From assembly GCF_014841125.1 (NCBI RefSeq), contig NZ_JACYTQ010000004.1:124001-188000 (forward strand): 64,000 bases of DNA. Reading direction: 5' to 3'. A model generated the notes under the pieces. It saw nothing but the letters and a program-made list of their open reading frames with translations. It did not search any database and had not been told where the DNA came from. Source of the stretch: Echinicola arenosa. Its GTDB lineage: Bacteria > Bacteroidota > Bacteroidia > Cytophagales > Cyclobacteriaceae. Each line of letters starts with the position of its first letter. The first letter of the stretch is position 1. Shown here one piece after another: positions 7,788 to 16,983 of this stretch. Made by a program: the position numbers and the translations under genes.

Positions 7788-9371
7788 TTAATAGGAGAAG
7801 GTCTTTTCAAACTCCAGTCTGGCCAACCTATACTCTTTGTTGTACTGTCCTAACACAACCATTTCATTTTTGGAAACCTGCTTGCAGGCAGAAGGCTTGG
7901 TCAGGATGTTGATGTTTTGGGAGAGTGAGAGGGCTTCTTTTTTGATCTTACCATTCCAATCCAATTCTACCAAAGCTACCAAGACATCCTTTTGTGGAGC
8001 TTTGGGGTTGAAAAGTACGGGTTCACAGACTCCATTACACAAATTCTCAGGATTGTCATTGAAGACCAAATAGACTTTGTCGTGCATTACAGCGGTGGCA
8101 TAGGATGAAAAGGAGTTATAGCCCCCCATAGCGATTTGGTTTTTCTGGATTTCTTCCGTCCACATTACTTGCCCGTCGGGATCAATACTGATGACTGCAA
8201 TGTTATTGTAGCTGATTTTGTTGGAATGTCTAGCAGATCGAGGACTATTGCCTGCCATCATGGTCGCTTGCTCGGCGATAAGTATTGCACCGCCATCGTT
8301 TCGCATAACAATGTCGTTTAAATTGTAAGCAAAAATCCCAAGTTGCTTCTCCTGTTTACTTATTTTTTTGTTGGTTTCACTGGTCACAGTCACTGGGTCG
8401 AATTCCTTAAAACTTATTTGTTTTGGGAGTTCGTTTGAGGAATCTAAAGTCATAAAGTAGCTGCCCACTGAATTGGATGCTTTTTCATCCTGGTAAAGTC
8501 CGGCACAGACCAATTCGTTCTCCAGATTGGTGGCTATTTGCATTTTGGTGAGGAATTTCCCTTTTATTTCAGGCGAAAAGATTTGCGTCTTTTTACCCTG
8601 GTTTTTGATGGCCAAAATTTGGTAATGGTAATTGGGTTCCCAGAATTTTTCAAGGTCTCCATTTTTTTTAACGTGCTTTGTCAAAACATACACGTCTCCT
8701 TTTGGACTCAGGTGATAGTTTTCTAGAAGACAGTGGCCATGCTCTAACTCACTGGTATAATCAATGGCCCACTGGGTGTTGAGATGTCGGTCAAGAACCT
8801 GGAAGGAAAGCAATTCGTTTTTACTTTTTGGATTCGAAAGAATATGGGACACAAGGAGCATCGAGCCGTCTGCGGATGATTTAATATTGAAGCTTGGACT
8901 ATCGTAAGCTGGGCCGTCATAATTAAGGGACTGGATTGCCAGTACTTCATTTTCCAAGGAAAGAGTGGTTTTGTTAATCTTTTGAGCCAAAAGAACTTTG
9001 GTTTTTGTTCCCCTTTCCAATGTGCTATAGAGACAATAGAGGTTGTCTCCCAGTTCAATTATCCTTTCAAATTGAGCTGGATGATCGGTGCTCGTTACCT
9101 TAAGTTCCCTGAATTGGCTGAGTTCCATTTGCTTGTTGTAGCGTTCAAGAATAGGGAAATCATGGATGTTTCTTAATTCATCTTTAAGACTAACTTTGGT
9201 GATGTAAGTTCCTTGATCATCGCTGCCAACGATTTGACTGGGCATCATGTTGTTTTTCACATAGTTTTGACTGCCAAGATGAATGTTGGCTTGTGTTCCC
9301 GGTACTTGTTGGGAATAGGATGGAAGGCATAGCATGATCGCTGTACCAAGGGTGAGTAGGGTCTTTTTCAT
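7788..9371 (-). CDS. Secreted protein of unknown function
   Basis: A 527-residue protein starting at the ATG at 9369-9371 (MKKTLLTLGTAIMLCLPSYSQQ), a good Sec signal peptide; a Met seven codons upstream is in frame but would spoil the signal. The rest has many short strands and repeated patterns such as DRHLNTQW, YHLSPKGDVYVLTK, NLENELVCAGLYQD, NDGGAILIAEQA and SISPDG-like turns. A beta-propeller-like fold is therefore plausible, but no domain is recognised. A few cysteines cluster late (NLCNGVCEP). No partner gene is adjacent on the same strand. Confidence 0.72.
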   Translation of the reverse strand: MKKTLLTLGTAIMLCLPSYSQQVPGTQANIHLGSQNYVKNNMMPSQIVGSDDQGTYITKVSLKDELRNIHDFPILERYNKQMELSQFRELKVTSTDHPAQFERIIELGDNLYCLYSTLERGTKTKVLLAQKINKTTLSLENEVLAIQSLNYDGPAYDSPSFNIKSSADGSMLLVSHILSNPKSKNELLSFQVLDRHLNTQWAIDYTSELEHGHCLLENYHLSPKGDVYVLTKHVKKNGDLEKFWEPNYHYQILAIKNQGKKTQIFSPEIKGKFLTKMQIATNLENELVCAGLYQDEKASNSVGSYFMTLDSSNELPKQISFKEFDPVTVTSETNKKISKQEKQLGIFAYNLNDIVMRNDGGAILIAEQATMMAGNSPRSARHSNKISYNNIAVISIDPDGQVMWTEEIQKNQIAMGGYNSFSSYATAVMHDKVYLVFNDNPENLCNGVCEPVLFNPKAPQKDVLVALVELDWNGKIKKEALSLSQNINILTKPSACKQVSKNEMVVLGQYNKEYRLARLEFEKTFSY

Positions 9372-9854
9372 AAGCGGGTGAATTTCAGGCAAATATCCGA
9401 ATGAAATAAGTGAAATACAAAAAAGTGTATTTAAAAGATGTAATCGTATATTTGTTGTAATTATCAGGAAGAAATGACGGGATGAACGGATTTAAAATTT
9501 TGAAATCTTAAATCGATCCAGAATATTTTACTGTTGAAGTAAATCGTTTTAGATCACATGAATGGGTAAAAAAATATCATAATTAGGTAGTTTGTTTACA
9601 TAATTGGTCTTTTCGTTTTTTATCAACTTCGCTCAACTGCTGATTGTTTTAAATAAATAGTCTGATATTCTATTACTGTATTAAGGAAGCTGCAGGATCT
9701 TAGTAAAATAGCTTTATAGATATGGCAAAAAATCCCTTTTTTCTTTTCTTTTTTCTATTAAAAATTCAAATAATTATTTACTTTGCAAGCTAGTATATTT
9801 TAGAAAATTACTTCCCTACAAGTTGTTTTGGTAAGTAGTATTGTAAAAAGTGTT
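9372..9854. other. Intergenic region between divergent genes
   Basis: About 480 bases of AT-rich sequence between the secreted protein (minus) and the SNF2 helicase (plus). I see no open frame with coding character on either strand. TATATTTG at 9447-9454 matches the -7 consensus but is 400 bases from the helicase start. The pyrimidine-rich stretch at 9733-9765 has no evident partner for a hairpin. Confidence 0.6.
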
Positions 9855-12794
9855 ATGAAAGTTTCTCCGGAGAAGCCATTTGAGATTGTTTATTCTCTTT
9901 TTAGCCATGAATACTTGGGAATCCTTTTCGAGTCTTTTGTAATTCAATTGGACGAAAAGGGAAGGCTTTCTTTTGCCTATCAAAATATTGCCTCGCAGAA
10001 TGCGAGAGAGTTTGCCAGTGGGCTAGATGAGGATGATTATGAGTTGATCAAGCTGATGGATAGCATGCAGCATGATGCTATCGTAAAACAATTCAATACC
10101 AAGAAGCTGAAGCCAAAAGAATACCTTACCAGGGTTTATGACACGAGCAGTGAAACTACCGCCAATACTGAAATTAGGAAGCTCATTGAACTTAAACTGG
10201 AGAGTGCCCGCTCGAAGATTCTAGAGAAAATAAAAGGAAAGAGACTCTTTGAAATGGGCAATGATGGAAATCCTATTTGGAAAGAAATCAATGTGATGCC
10301 TCAAATGGCTTCGGTGCTTTTTCACTTCAGAAGAAATGAGGACAATACCCATTATTTTCCGACTTTAAAATATGACGGGGAAAAGCTGGATTGGCAATAT
10401 AAAGGAGGGTACTTGATTTGTGAGAAGCCGGCTTGGCTTGTGGTGAACGGGAATCTTTATAATTTTGAAAAGGGTGTTGATGGTAAGAAACTAAAACCTT
10501 TTTTAAACAAAAAGTTTATTGTTATTCCTAAAAACGTAGAGCAATCCTATTATCAAAAGTTTATCACCCAGTTGGTGGCCTCCTTTGATGTGTATGCCAA
10601 AGGCTTTGATATCAAGGTGCAGCGCAGTCAGCCAGAGGCATTGCTAAGTTTAAGTGATCTTCCGGGAAGTGGCGGCAATACCGATTTGTTTGGCAATACC
10701 CAAGAATCCATTGAGGAAGATAAAATAGTATTTGATCTAAAGTTCCAATACGGCAATTATTCATTTAGATCTGAAGAGAAGAAATCCAATAATGTTGAGT
10801 TGGAACAAAAAGGGGACAATTATGTTTTCCATAAAGTTATTCGTGACCTTGAGAGGGAAAAATCCTATGGCGATTATTTGAAAAACCTAGGCTTGCCCGT
10901 TAGGACTTCGCGCTTTTCTCTGGGTAAGTCCAAGGCCTTTGATTGGTTGAACTCCAATCGGGAAGCCTTGGAAGACATGGGGGTGAAAATACTCCAAAAC
11001 CAGAGTGCTAAGGGTAAGAAATACTTTATCGGTAATGCTTCTATCAAAGTGGAAGTCAAAGAAAATATAGACTGGTTTGATGTCAATGCCATCATCAGCT
11101 TTGGAAGCTATGAAGTGCCGTTTTCCCAAATCAGAAAGCTATTGGTAAAAGGAAAGTCTGAGTTTGAGCTGCCCAATGGGGAAATAGCCGTGATTCCAGA
11201 TTCTTGGTTTGTGAATTACTCGGAGATTTTCTCTTTCTTGGAGAGCGGTGAGCAGCAGCAGGATAATATGATGTTGAAAAAGCACCACATTGCCCTGGCC
11301 CAAGAACTACAAAAAGGTAACCTTATTGATTTGACCTTAAGCCGCAAGCTGGAGAAGTTGAAGGATTTTTCCGAAATGGAATCCTATGAGCTTTCTAAAC
11401 ATTTTAAAGGTACACTGAGACCTTACCAAAAGGCTGGGTACGATTGGTTGAGGTTCCTGAATGAATATAATTTTGGGGGCTGTTTGGCTGACGATATGGG
11501 GCTGGGTAAGACCGTTCAGACTTTGGCTATGTTGGCTCATGAGAAAGAAAGAACAGAAGGCGCTACTTCACTTTTGGTGATGCCAACATCTTTGATCTAT
11601 AACTGGGAAGTGGAAGCCCGTAAGTTTACGCCAAAATTGAAAATTCTGGTTTACACTGGTTCCCAAAGGATCAAGGATAGCAGTCGTTTTTCCAAGTATG
11701 ACCTGGTGTTGACTTCATATGGGATCACCCGTTTGGATGTAGATATTCTAAAGGGCTTTTATTTCAATTACATCATTTTAGATGAGTCTCAGGCCATCAA
11801 GAACCCTGGAAGTATTATCTCGAAGGCGGTTAATCAATTGGTATGTAAGCACCGATTGATTCTGACCGGTACTCCGGTGGAGAATGGTACCATGGATTTG
11901 TGGTCCCAAATGAATTTTGTGAACCAAGGCTTGTTGGGAACTCAGGGCATGTTTAAAAAGCAATTCCTGCAACCCATTGAGAAGAAAAATGACATGGACA
12001 AAGCTGCCAAGTTGCATGCCATGATCAAGCCTTTTGTGCTTAGGAGACTCAAAACTCAGGTGGCTACTGATTTGCCTGAAAAGGTGATCAACGTAAAATA
12101 CTCGAACATGACTTCGGAGCAGGAAAAAGCTTACGAGGAGGTAAAAGGGTATTATCGTGAAAAAATTGTCCAGGAGATGAGCATTCCAGGCATGAACCGT
12201 CAGGCATTTACCTTGTTGAGAGGTTTGACCCAACTGCGGCAAATTGCCAATCACCCTCGTTTGACTGATGCTGCCTATACGGGTGATTCCGGTAAAATGG
12301 AGGATATTACCCATATGCTGGATTCCACGGTTCGGGAAGGACACAAGGTTTTGGTGTTTAGCCAATTTGTGAAGCATTTGGCCATTGTCAAAGAGTATTT
12401 GGATGAGAGCAAAATACCTTATGCATATTTGGACGGAACAACTAAGGACCGGCAAGCGCAGGTCAATGCTTTCCAAGAAAATGATAAGGTAAAAATCTTC
12501 TTGATTTCATTAAAGGCTGGTGGTGTTGGACTGAACCTGACCAAGGCTGAATATGTATTTTTGTTGGATCCATGGTGGAATCCTGCAGTAGAAGCGCAAG
12601 CCATAGACAGGGCACACAGGATCGGACAAGAAAACAAGGTGATTATCTATAAGTTCATTACACACAATACCGTAGAGGAAAAAATCATGGCCCTTCAAGA
12701 GAGGAAGATGGCTTTGGCTGGGGAGTTGATCAGTACAGAAGAGAGCTTTATGAAGAGCCTAAATAAAGAAGATATTGAAGCATTGCTGGCCTAG
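9855..12794 (+). CDS. SNF2-family DEAD/DEAH-like helicase (SWI2/SNF2 ATPase)
   Basis: A 979-residue DNA-dependent ATPase/translocase of the bacterial SNF2 (RapA/HepA-related) group. The first 480 residues are a poorly conserved N-terminal region. Then come the ATPase lobes: Walker A DDMGLGKT near residue 545, TSYGIT motif, Walker B DESQAIKNP near 642, LTGTPVEN, and in the second lobe VFSQF, LKAGGVGLNLT and the arginine-finger motif AIDRAHRIGQ. I chose the ATG at 9855; a TTG 27 bases upstream is in frame but a poor start. No restriction, methylase or toxin genes are adjacent, so a defence role is not supported; DNA repair or transcription recycling is more likely. The stop codon lies inside a terminator hairpin. 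Confidence 0.92.
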   Translation: MKVSPEKPFEIVYSLFSHEYLGILFESFVIQLDEKGRLSFAYQNIASQNAREFASGLDEDDYELIKLMDSMQHDAIVKQFNTKKLKPKEYLTRVYDTSSETTANTEIRKLIELKLESARSKILEKIKGKRLFEMGNDGNPIWKEINVMPQMASVLFHFRRNEDNTHYFPTLKYDGEKLDWQYKGGYLICEKPAWLVVNGNLYNFEKGVDGKKLKPFLNKKFIVIPKNVEQSYYQKFITQLVASFDVYAKGFDIKVQRSQPEALLSLSDLPGSGGNTDLFGNTQESIEEDKIVFDLKFQYGNYSFRSEEKKSNNVELEQKGDNYVFHKVIRDLEREKSYGDYLKNLGLPVRTSRFSLGKSKAFDWLNSNREALEDMGVKILQNQSAKGKKYFIGNASIKVEVKENIDWFDVNAIISFGSYEVPFSQIRKLLVKGKSEFELPNGEIAVIPDSWFVNYSEIFSFLESGEQQQDNMMLKKHHIALAQELQKGNLIDLTLSRKLEKLKDFSEMESYELSKHFKGTLRPYQKAGYDWLRFLNEYNFGGCLADDMGLGKTVQTLAMLAHEKERTEGATSLLVMPTSLIYNWEVEARKFTPKLKILVYTGSQRIKDSSRFSKYDLVLTSYGITRLDVDILKGFYFNYIILDESQAIKNPGSIISKAVNQLVCKHRLILTGTPVENGTMDLWSQMNFVNQGLLGTQGMFKKQFLQPIEKKNDMDKAAKLHAMIKPFVLRRLKTQVATDLPEKVINVKYSNMTSEQEKAYEEVKGYYREKIVQEMSIPGMNRQAFTLLRGLTQLRQIANHPRLTDAAYTGDSGKMEDITHMLDSTVREGHKVLVFSQFVKHLAIVKEYLDESKIPYAYLDGTTKDRQAQVNAFQENDKVKIFLISLKAGGVGLNLTKAEYVFLLDPWWNPAVEAQAIDRAHRIGQENKVIIYKFITHNTVEEKIMALQERKMALAGELISTEESFMKSLNKEDIEALLA

Positions 12795-12815
12795 GCAATG
12801 CTTCTTGATTTTTTT
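12777..12815 (+). terminator. Terminator overlapping the end of the SNF2 gene
   Basis: GAAGCATTGC at 12777-12786 pairs perfectly with GCAATGCTTC at 12795-12804; the 8-base loop holds the stop codon, and a T run follows. The last codons of the gene thus form the left arm. Confidence 0.8.
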
Positions 12816-12932
12816 AATGTTATTAAGAAATGAGGTTTTTTATAAACTTTTATAATATTAATGGCTTATAGATAATTTATCCATATTTTTAGGCTGTTAT
12901 AATTAGTATTACCAAAATTTTTAATAGTAATC

Positions 12933-13787
12933 ATGGAGTGCGCGATTTTGATCATACAGTGCAGGGACCAAAAAGGTATCGTAGCAGCTGTCTCACAGTT
13001 TCTTTATTTTCATAATGGGAATGTCCAGGAAGTAGACCAATACATCGATAATGAAACAGGTGATTTTTTCATGAGAGCCAAGTGGGAATTGGAAAGTTTT
13101 GCCATCCAAAAAGACCAAATCGAGCGGATATTTGCAGAAACGGTAGGCGTGAAATTTGGGATGAATTTCAGTTTACACTTTACTGAGCCTAAACCTAGAA
13201 TGGCCATATTTGTTTCCAAACTTTCCCATTGTCTATTTGATATACTTTCACGGTATTACAGTGGGCAGTTTGAAGTGGAAATTCCAATGGTGATTTCTAA
13301 CCACGATAACCTAAGGTCGGTGGTAGAAGCGTTTGGGATACCCTATTACCACTTCCCGATCACCAAAGAAAATAAGCTGGAGCAAGAGCAAAAACAGTTG
13401 GAGCTCATGAAGGAGCATGGGGTGGACTTTGTGGTATTGGCGAGGTACATGCAAATCTTGAGTCCCGCATTTATTGCCAATTATAAACACCAAATAATTA
13501 ATATTCACCATTCATTTTTACCCGCCTTTGTGGGAGCCAAGCCTTACCATGCTGCCCATAAAAGAGGGGTTAAGATTATTGGTGCCACAGGGCACTATGT
13601 TACAGAAGAGTTGGATGCGGGACCCATAATAGAGCAGGATATTGCGAGAGTAAAGCATCACAATACAGTGGAGGAGCTAGTACAGATAGGTCAGGATGTG
13701 GAAAAAGTGGTACTATCTAAAGCCATCAAATATCATTTAGCTAAAAAGGTAATGGTTATGGGCAATAAGACTATAATCTTTAATTAA
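12933..13787 (+). CDS. purU: Formyltetrahydrofolate deformylase
   Basis: Hydrolyses 10-formyl-tetrahydrofolate to formate and tetrahydrofolate, balancing one-carbon pools, in the cytoplasm. The 284-residue protein has an N-terminal ACT regulatory domain (about residues 4-75, IIQCRDQKGIVAAVSQFLY) and a C-terminal formyltransferase-fold domain from about residue 88. The active-site segments are present: NIHHSFLPAF with Asn/His, and TGHYVTEELDAGPII with the catalytic Asp. Length and domain order are typical. It stands alone, flanked by hairpins on both sides. Confidence 0.95.
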   Translation: MECAILIIQCRDQKGIVAAVSQFLYFHNGNVQEVDQYIDNETGDFFMRAKWELESFAIQKDQIERIFAETVGVKFGMNFSLHFTEPKPRMAIFVSKLSHCLFDILSRYYSGQFEVEIPMVISNHDNLRSVVEAFGIPYYHFPITKENKLEQEQKQLELMKEHGVDFVVLARYMQILSPAFIANYKHQIINIHHSFLPAFVGAKPYHAAHKRGVKIIGATGHYVTEELDAGPIIEQDIARVKHHNTVEELVQIGQDVEKVVLSKAIKYHLAKKVMVMGNKTIIFN

Positions 13788-13835
13788 GAAGCACTTGTCC
13801 CGAAGCTTAAGGCGTTTTTTTGGAACAAGTGCTTC
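13788..13835. terminator. Hairpin between purU and the convergent META lipoprotein gene
   Basis: GAAGCACTTGTCC (13788-13800) pairs with GGAACAAGTGCTTC (13822-13835) with one bulged base. The loop itself contains a T7 run. No T run follows the outer stem on either strand, so it is an atypical bidirectional terminator. Confidence 0.55.
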
Positions 13836-13844
13836 AATAGAAAG

Positions 13845-14249
13845 TTAGTTGATCTGCTGAAATTCAACTGTAATATTTCCGTCTCCATCATAGAAAACCA
13901 TTCTATCTGCAGTAGTGGTATATTTCTCACTATTTTCCAAAGAGCTCAAATATGCATTTTGGATTATTTTTCCCTCGCAGGCTTGTGTATCTGTATAAAG
14001 TGTAGAAAATTTTACTTTATCTTTGTTGTAAACTGCTTTTCCTCTAAACTGGTCACAGGGGGCTTGGCCGCTCACTTCCTGTCCTTCACCAAATTCAAGG
14101 GTTAGTTTAGCCAGTTGCTCTTTTGTGGCTGGAGCACCATTTATCGAACGTACTTTCCAGTCATATTTTCCTATATCCTCCGGTTCACCGCAAGAAAACA
14201 GGGAAAGAGAAATCAAGGCCATTCCCATTAATGCATTAAACAATTTCAT
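13845..14249 (-). CDS. META-domain (HslJ-like) lipoprotein
   Basis: A 134-residue protein with a lipoprotein signal peptide (lipobox LFSC, Cys20). The mature part fits the META/HslJ fold: KYDWKVRSINGAP, LTLEFGEGQEVSG, CDQFRGKAVYN and TLYTDTQACEG, with the two cysteines found in many family members. Family roles are in stress or antibiotic tolerance at the envelope (HslJ in E. coli); the role here is unknown. The start at 14249 gives the signal peptide directly; an upstream in-frame Met at 14312 would place 21 non-signal residues in front and is rejected. Two inverted repeats lie 50-110 bases upstream. Confidence 0.82.
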   Translation of the reverse strand: MKLFNALMGMALISLSLFSCGEPEDIGKYDWKVRSINGAPATKEQLAKLTLEFGEGQEVSGQAPCDQFRGKAVYNKDKVKFSTLYTDTQACEGKIIQNAYLSSLENSEKYTTTADRMVFYDGDGNITVEFQQIN

Positions 14250-14300
14250 GTTATTTAATTTTTGTGGTTGATAAACTGATTCGTAACAACTGTCTTCAAA

Positions 14301-14334
14301 TAAAATCAACAACTATAAGATTTTGTTGATTTTA
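14301..14334 (-). promoter_or_regulatory. 12-bp perfect inverted repeat upstream of the META gene
   Basis: TAAAATCAACAA at 14301-14312 is the exact reverse complement of TTGTTGATTTTA at 14323-14334, with a 10-base loop. It lies 52-85 bases upstream of the META start and 116 bases past the alr stop. It may be an alr terminator, a leader hairpin or an operator. Confidence 0.5.
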
Positions 14335-14341
14335 ATGCAAG

Positions 14342-14355
14342 AAAACAGCTGTTTT
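14342..14355. promoter_or_regulatory. 14-bp palindrome AAAACAGCTGTTTT
   Basis: A perfect 14-base palindrome seven bases from the larger inverted repeat at 14301-14334. It looks like a dyad protein-binding site, but nothing in the window identifies a binder. Confidence 0.35.
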
Positions 14356-14449
14356 GGTGTTTATTTAACCACAAATACCATACTTAACTTTCATGTCATG
14401 TTATTTTTTTATGATAAATTATTTGACTGGTGAATATTATGGTTGAGAA

Positions 14450-15604
14450 TCAGTAAACAATGCGTCTTGGGATTTCTTGGGGTAGCCGTGTCAATAATTC
14501 ATAATTGACCTGTTGGGTGGATTCACTGAAGGAAGCTACGGTAATTTCACTGCTTTTTTGCTTACCGATGATGACAACCTCCTCTCCTTTTTTTACTTCC
14601 TTAAGATCTGTGACGTCCACCGTGATGGAGTTCATGGTTACATTGCCCACCACAGAGATCATTTTTCCCTGGATCAATACCTTGCCGAGATTGCTGAGCA
14701 TTCGGCTGAAGCCGTGGCAGTAGCCAACCGGAACCATGGCAACTTTCATATGCCGAGGGGCCATGTAGGTATTTCCATAGCCAATAAAGTCACCTATTTC
14801 AACCTCTTTGATACTCATGATGACGCTTTTCCAAGTAATCAACCGTTTTAATGGGTTTTTCCTGTTTTCCGCCAATTGTTTGAATTTGCTCATATAGGTT
14901 TCCTGACTAGGCCAGAAACCATATTGTGCAATGCCTATTCTGACCATGTCCATGATTGTTTCTGGATAACTCAATGAGGCTGCTGAGCAGGCAGTATGGT
15001 AGATGGGAAAATGTACTCCCTTTTGATTAAACCAGTCTTTAAACTCCAAATACCTTTTGATTTGGTTTTTAACCCGAACATAATTAGCAATACTTTCTGC
15101 ACCTGCATAATGGGTGCATAGCCCGATTAGCTCAAGGTATTCAGCGTGTTCTTCAACGATATCCAGCAAAAACTCTTTTTCGTTCCATTCAAAACCTGTA
15201 CGATGAAAGCCTGTTTCGACTTCAATATGGACTTTGGCTTTTTTGCCTACTTTTTTGGAAGCTTTGATTGCAGCCATCAAACGGTCAAATTCAAACACAT
15301 AGAAACTGATGTCTCTTTGAATGATCCATTCAAGGTCCTTGTTGTGAACCATGCCCATGATCATGATTTGGCTGCCTTTACTGATGGAATTATAAACTTT
15401 AAAGGCCTCATCCGAGCTGAAGGTGCTGAAATGCCTGATTCCGGTCGCTTCGGCAATGGGTACAATGTTTTCAATACCATGTCCATAGGCATTGCCTTTT
15501 ACTACAGAGGAAATCACCGTTTCGTTGCCTAGTTGTTTTTGAAGAAATTTGATGTTCCTGCGGTAAGCTGATTTACTGATTTCCAAATGGGAAGTATGCT
15601 GCAT
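14450..15604 (-). CDS. alr: Alanine racemase
   Basis: PLP enzyme making D-alanine for peptidoglycan. The 384-residue protein opens with LEISKSAYRRNIKFL and has the PLP-binding motif VVKGNAYGHG with Lys36. The N-terminal TIM barrel runs to about residue 245, and the C-terminal beta domain carries GDFIGYGNTY, where the second catalytic tyrosine is expected, and VGNVTMNSITVDV. An odd point is WP-rich spacing around residue 235 (FWPSQETYMSKF) compared with classic Alr, as seen in a Bacteroidota subgroup. The M20 amidohydrolase gene ends 30 bases upstream on the same strand, so the two probably form an operon. Confidence 0.9.
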   Translation of the reverse strand: MQHTSHLEISKSAYRRNIKFLQKQLGNETVISSVVKGNAYGHGIENIVPIAEATGIRHFSTFSSDEAFKVYNSISKGSQIMIMGMVHNKDLEWIIQRDISFYVFEFDRLMAAIKASKKVGKKAKVHIEVETGFHRTGFEWNEKEFLLDIVEEHAEYLELIGLCTHYAGAESIANYVRVKNQIKRYLEFKDWFNQKGVHFPIYHTACSAASLSYPETIMDMVRIGIAQYGFWPSQETYMSKFKQLAENRKNPLKRLITWKSVIMSIKEVEIGDFIGYGNTYMAPRHMKVAMVPVGYCHGFSRMLSNLGKVLIQGKMISVVGNVTMNSITVDVTDLKEVKKGEEVVIIGKQKSSEITVASFSESTQQVNYELLTRLPQEIPRRIVY

Positions 15605-15634
15605 GGTGCCTAGTTGGTTTTTTAAGAGAAAGAG

Positions 15635-16768
15635 TTACTGGTGGATTTGTGCTGCTATGGTTTCAAAAATTTTCACACCAGTTGGAATAATGTCATCCGG
15701 AAAGTCATAAGTTGGTTCGTGAAGTTGGGGCTGGGATTTGCCTGCTCCCAAACCGAAAAGCATGGTAGAGGTGTAGGCTGAAAAATGCCCGAAATCTTCT
15801 GACCATCTAAATGGGTTTCTGATGTGTTTGGTTTTTAGTTTTAATGATTTTGCGGCTTCGTTGACGTATTCCCAAGCGGCTTCATCATTGACTGTGCTGG
15901 CAAAGCTTTCTGTGTAATCGATATGACATTGAAGCTTATATTCTTTGGTGATGAGAAGGGAAAGCTGCTCTGCATAGGTAGTGAGCAGAGTCATCGTCTC
16001 GTCATCATAACTGCGCAAGGTGGCCCTAACAACAGCTTTTCCGGGGCTGGTACCAAAAGCTATTTCTCCCAATTCAGCTTGAATGACCGTAATGAGGCTG
16101 AAGGAGGACAAACTTTGTGGAATGGCTTGTAAACCCACCATAAGTTTGGCCATGGCTTCTGTAGGGCTATTGCCATCTTCTGGATGGGCAGCGTGGGAGG
16201 TCTTTCCTTTTAGCGTGATGATCATTCCCTTGGAAGCGGCTGCAAACGCACCCTTCTTTAACACGATTTCATGTTTAGGGTAGCCGGGCAAGTTGTGAAG
16301 AGCAAAGGCGAAATCAGGTTTGATCTTTGCGAAGTTTTTGTCTTTGATTACTTTTTCTGCTCCCTCTCCAGTTTCTTCGGCAGGTTGAAAGAGCAATACT
16401 ACCTCTCCTTTCCGTAATGGTTTGTCAGCGAGGCAAAGTCCTAGACCTGCTATTATGGCCATATGTCCATCATGACCACAAGTGTGGGACTTTCCTTCCA
16501 ATTTGCTTTTATGATTTGTATTTAACTCCTCATGAATAGGAAGGGCATCCAATTCACATCTAAAAAGTGTTCGAGGTCCATTTTCCTTTCCCTTAAAAAT
16601 TATTGCTAGACCATGTCCTCCTAAGTTCTCTATCATTTCGTTAGGCTTAAGAGGCTCAAAGAAGTCTTTGATGAAATGGGTGGTTTCTTTTTCTTGATGG
16701 GAAAGTTCCGGGTATTGGTGGAGAGCTTTCCTGAATTTGGTCAATATCTGATGATCGGACTTTTTCAT
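15635..16768 (-). CDS. M20D-family amidohydrolase/peptidase
   Basis: A 377-residue zinc/manganese hydrolase of the M20D group (IAA-amino-acid hydrolase, hippurate hydrolase, N-acyl-amino-acid amidohydrolase). The metal site is clear: SHTCGHDGHMAI (Cys97, His99, Asp100, His102) and the catalytic glutamates in QPAEETGEGAEK; a late LHEPTYDFPDD holds another metal histidine. It has no signal peptide, so it is cytoplasmic. The dimerisation domain lies at about residues 175-290 (TLKGKTSHAAHPEDG). It is followed after 30 bases by alr, which suggests co-expression, though the substrate cannot be named. Confidence 0.9.
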   Translation of the reverse strand: MKKSDHQILTKFRKALHQYPELSHQEKETTHFIKDFFEPLKPNEMIENLGGHGLAIIFKGKENGPRTLFRCELDALPIHEELNTNHKSKLEGKSHTCGHDGHMAIIAGLGLCLADKPLRKGEVVLLFQPAEETGEGAEKVIKDKNFAKIKPDFAFALHNLPGYPKHEIVLKKGAFAAASKGMIITLKGKTSHAAHPEDGNSPTEAMAKLMVGLQAIPQSLSSFSLITVIQAELGEIAFGTSPGKAVVRATLRSYDDETMTLLTTYAEQLSLLITKEYKLQCHIDYTESFASTVNDEAAWEYVNEAAKSLKLKTKHIRNPFRWSEDFGHFSAYTSTMLFGLGAGKSQPQLHEPTYDFPDDIIPTGVKIFETIAAQIHQ

Positions 16769-16983
16769 AAACGGAAAGTTACTTGTGTATTCAAATTAGG
16801 CTATTCTGAATTATTGACAAAGCTATTGTGAAAATGGTTTCTTTAATTTCCACAAAAAGTGGGCAAAAAATGGTTGAAATTTTACATTGACTCTCAATGA
16901 CTTACTTTTATGAGGGGATTAATGGATTTTTTCCATGAACTTATTATATTCAATTTTGCTTTTTACTGACTAAACGAAATCCT

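Noticed and set aside
9447-9454. TATATTTG as promoter of the SNF2 gene
   Set aside because: The match is exact but 400 bases from the start codon, and such 8-mers occur by chance in AT-rich DNA.
9828-9854. TTG start 27 bases upstream in the SNF2 gene
   Set aside because: An ATG at 9855 gives a normal N-terminus; there is no ribosome site to favour TTG.
11778-12476. A 232-codon open frame antisense to the SNF2 helicase
   Set aside because: It covers the most conserved helicase motifs of the + strand and its product has no recognisable feature; length alone comes from the codon bias of the real gene.
9855-12794. SNF2 helicase as part of an anti-phage system
   Set aside because: No methylase, nuclease, phospholipase-D or other defence gene is adjacent; it is flanked by purU and an unrelated secreted protein gene.
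13788-13835. Riboswitch or folate-sensing element after purU
   Set aside because: It is a simple long-loop hairpin downstream of the gene, not in a leader.
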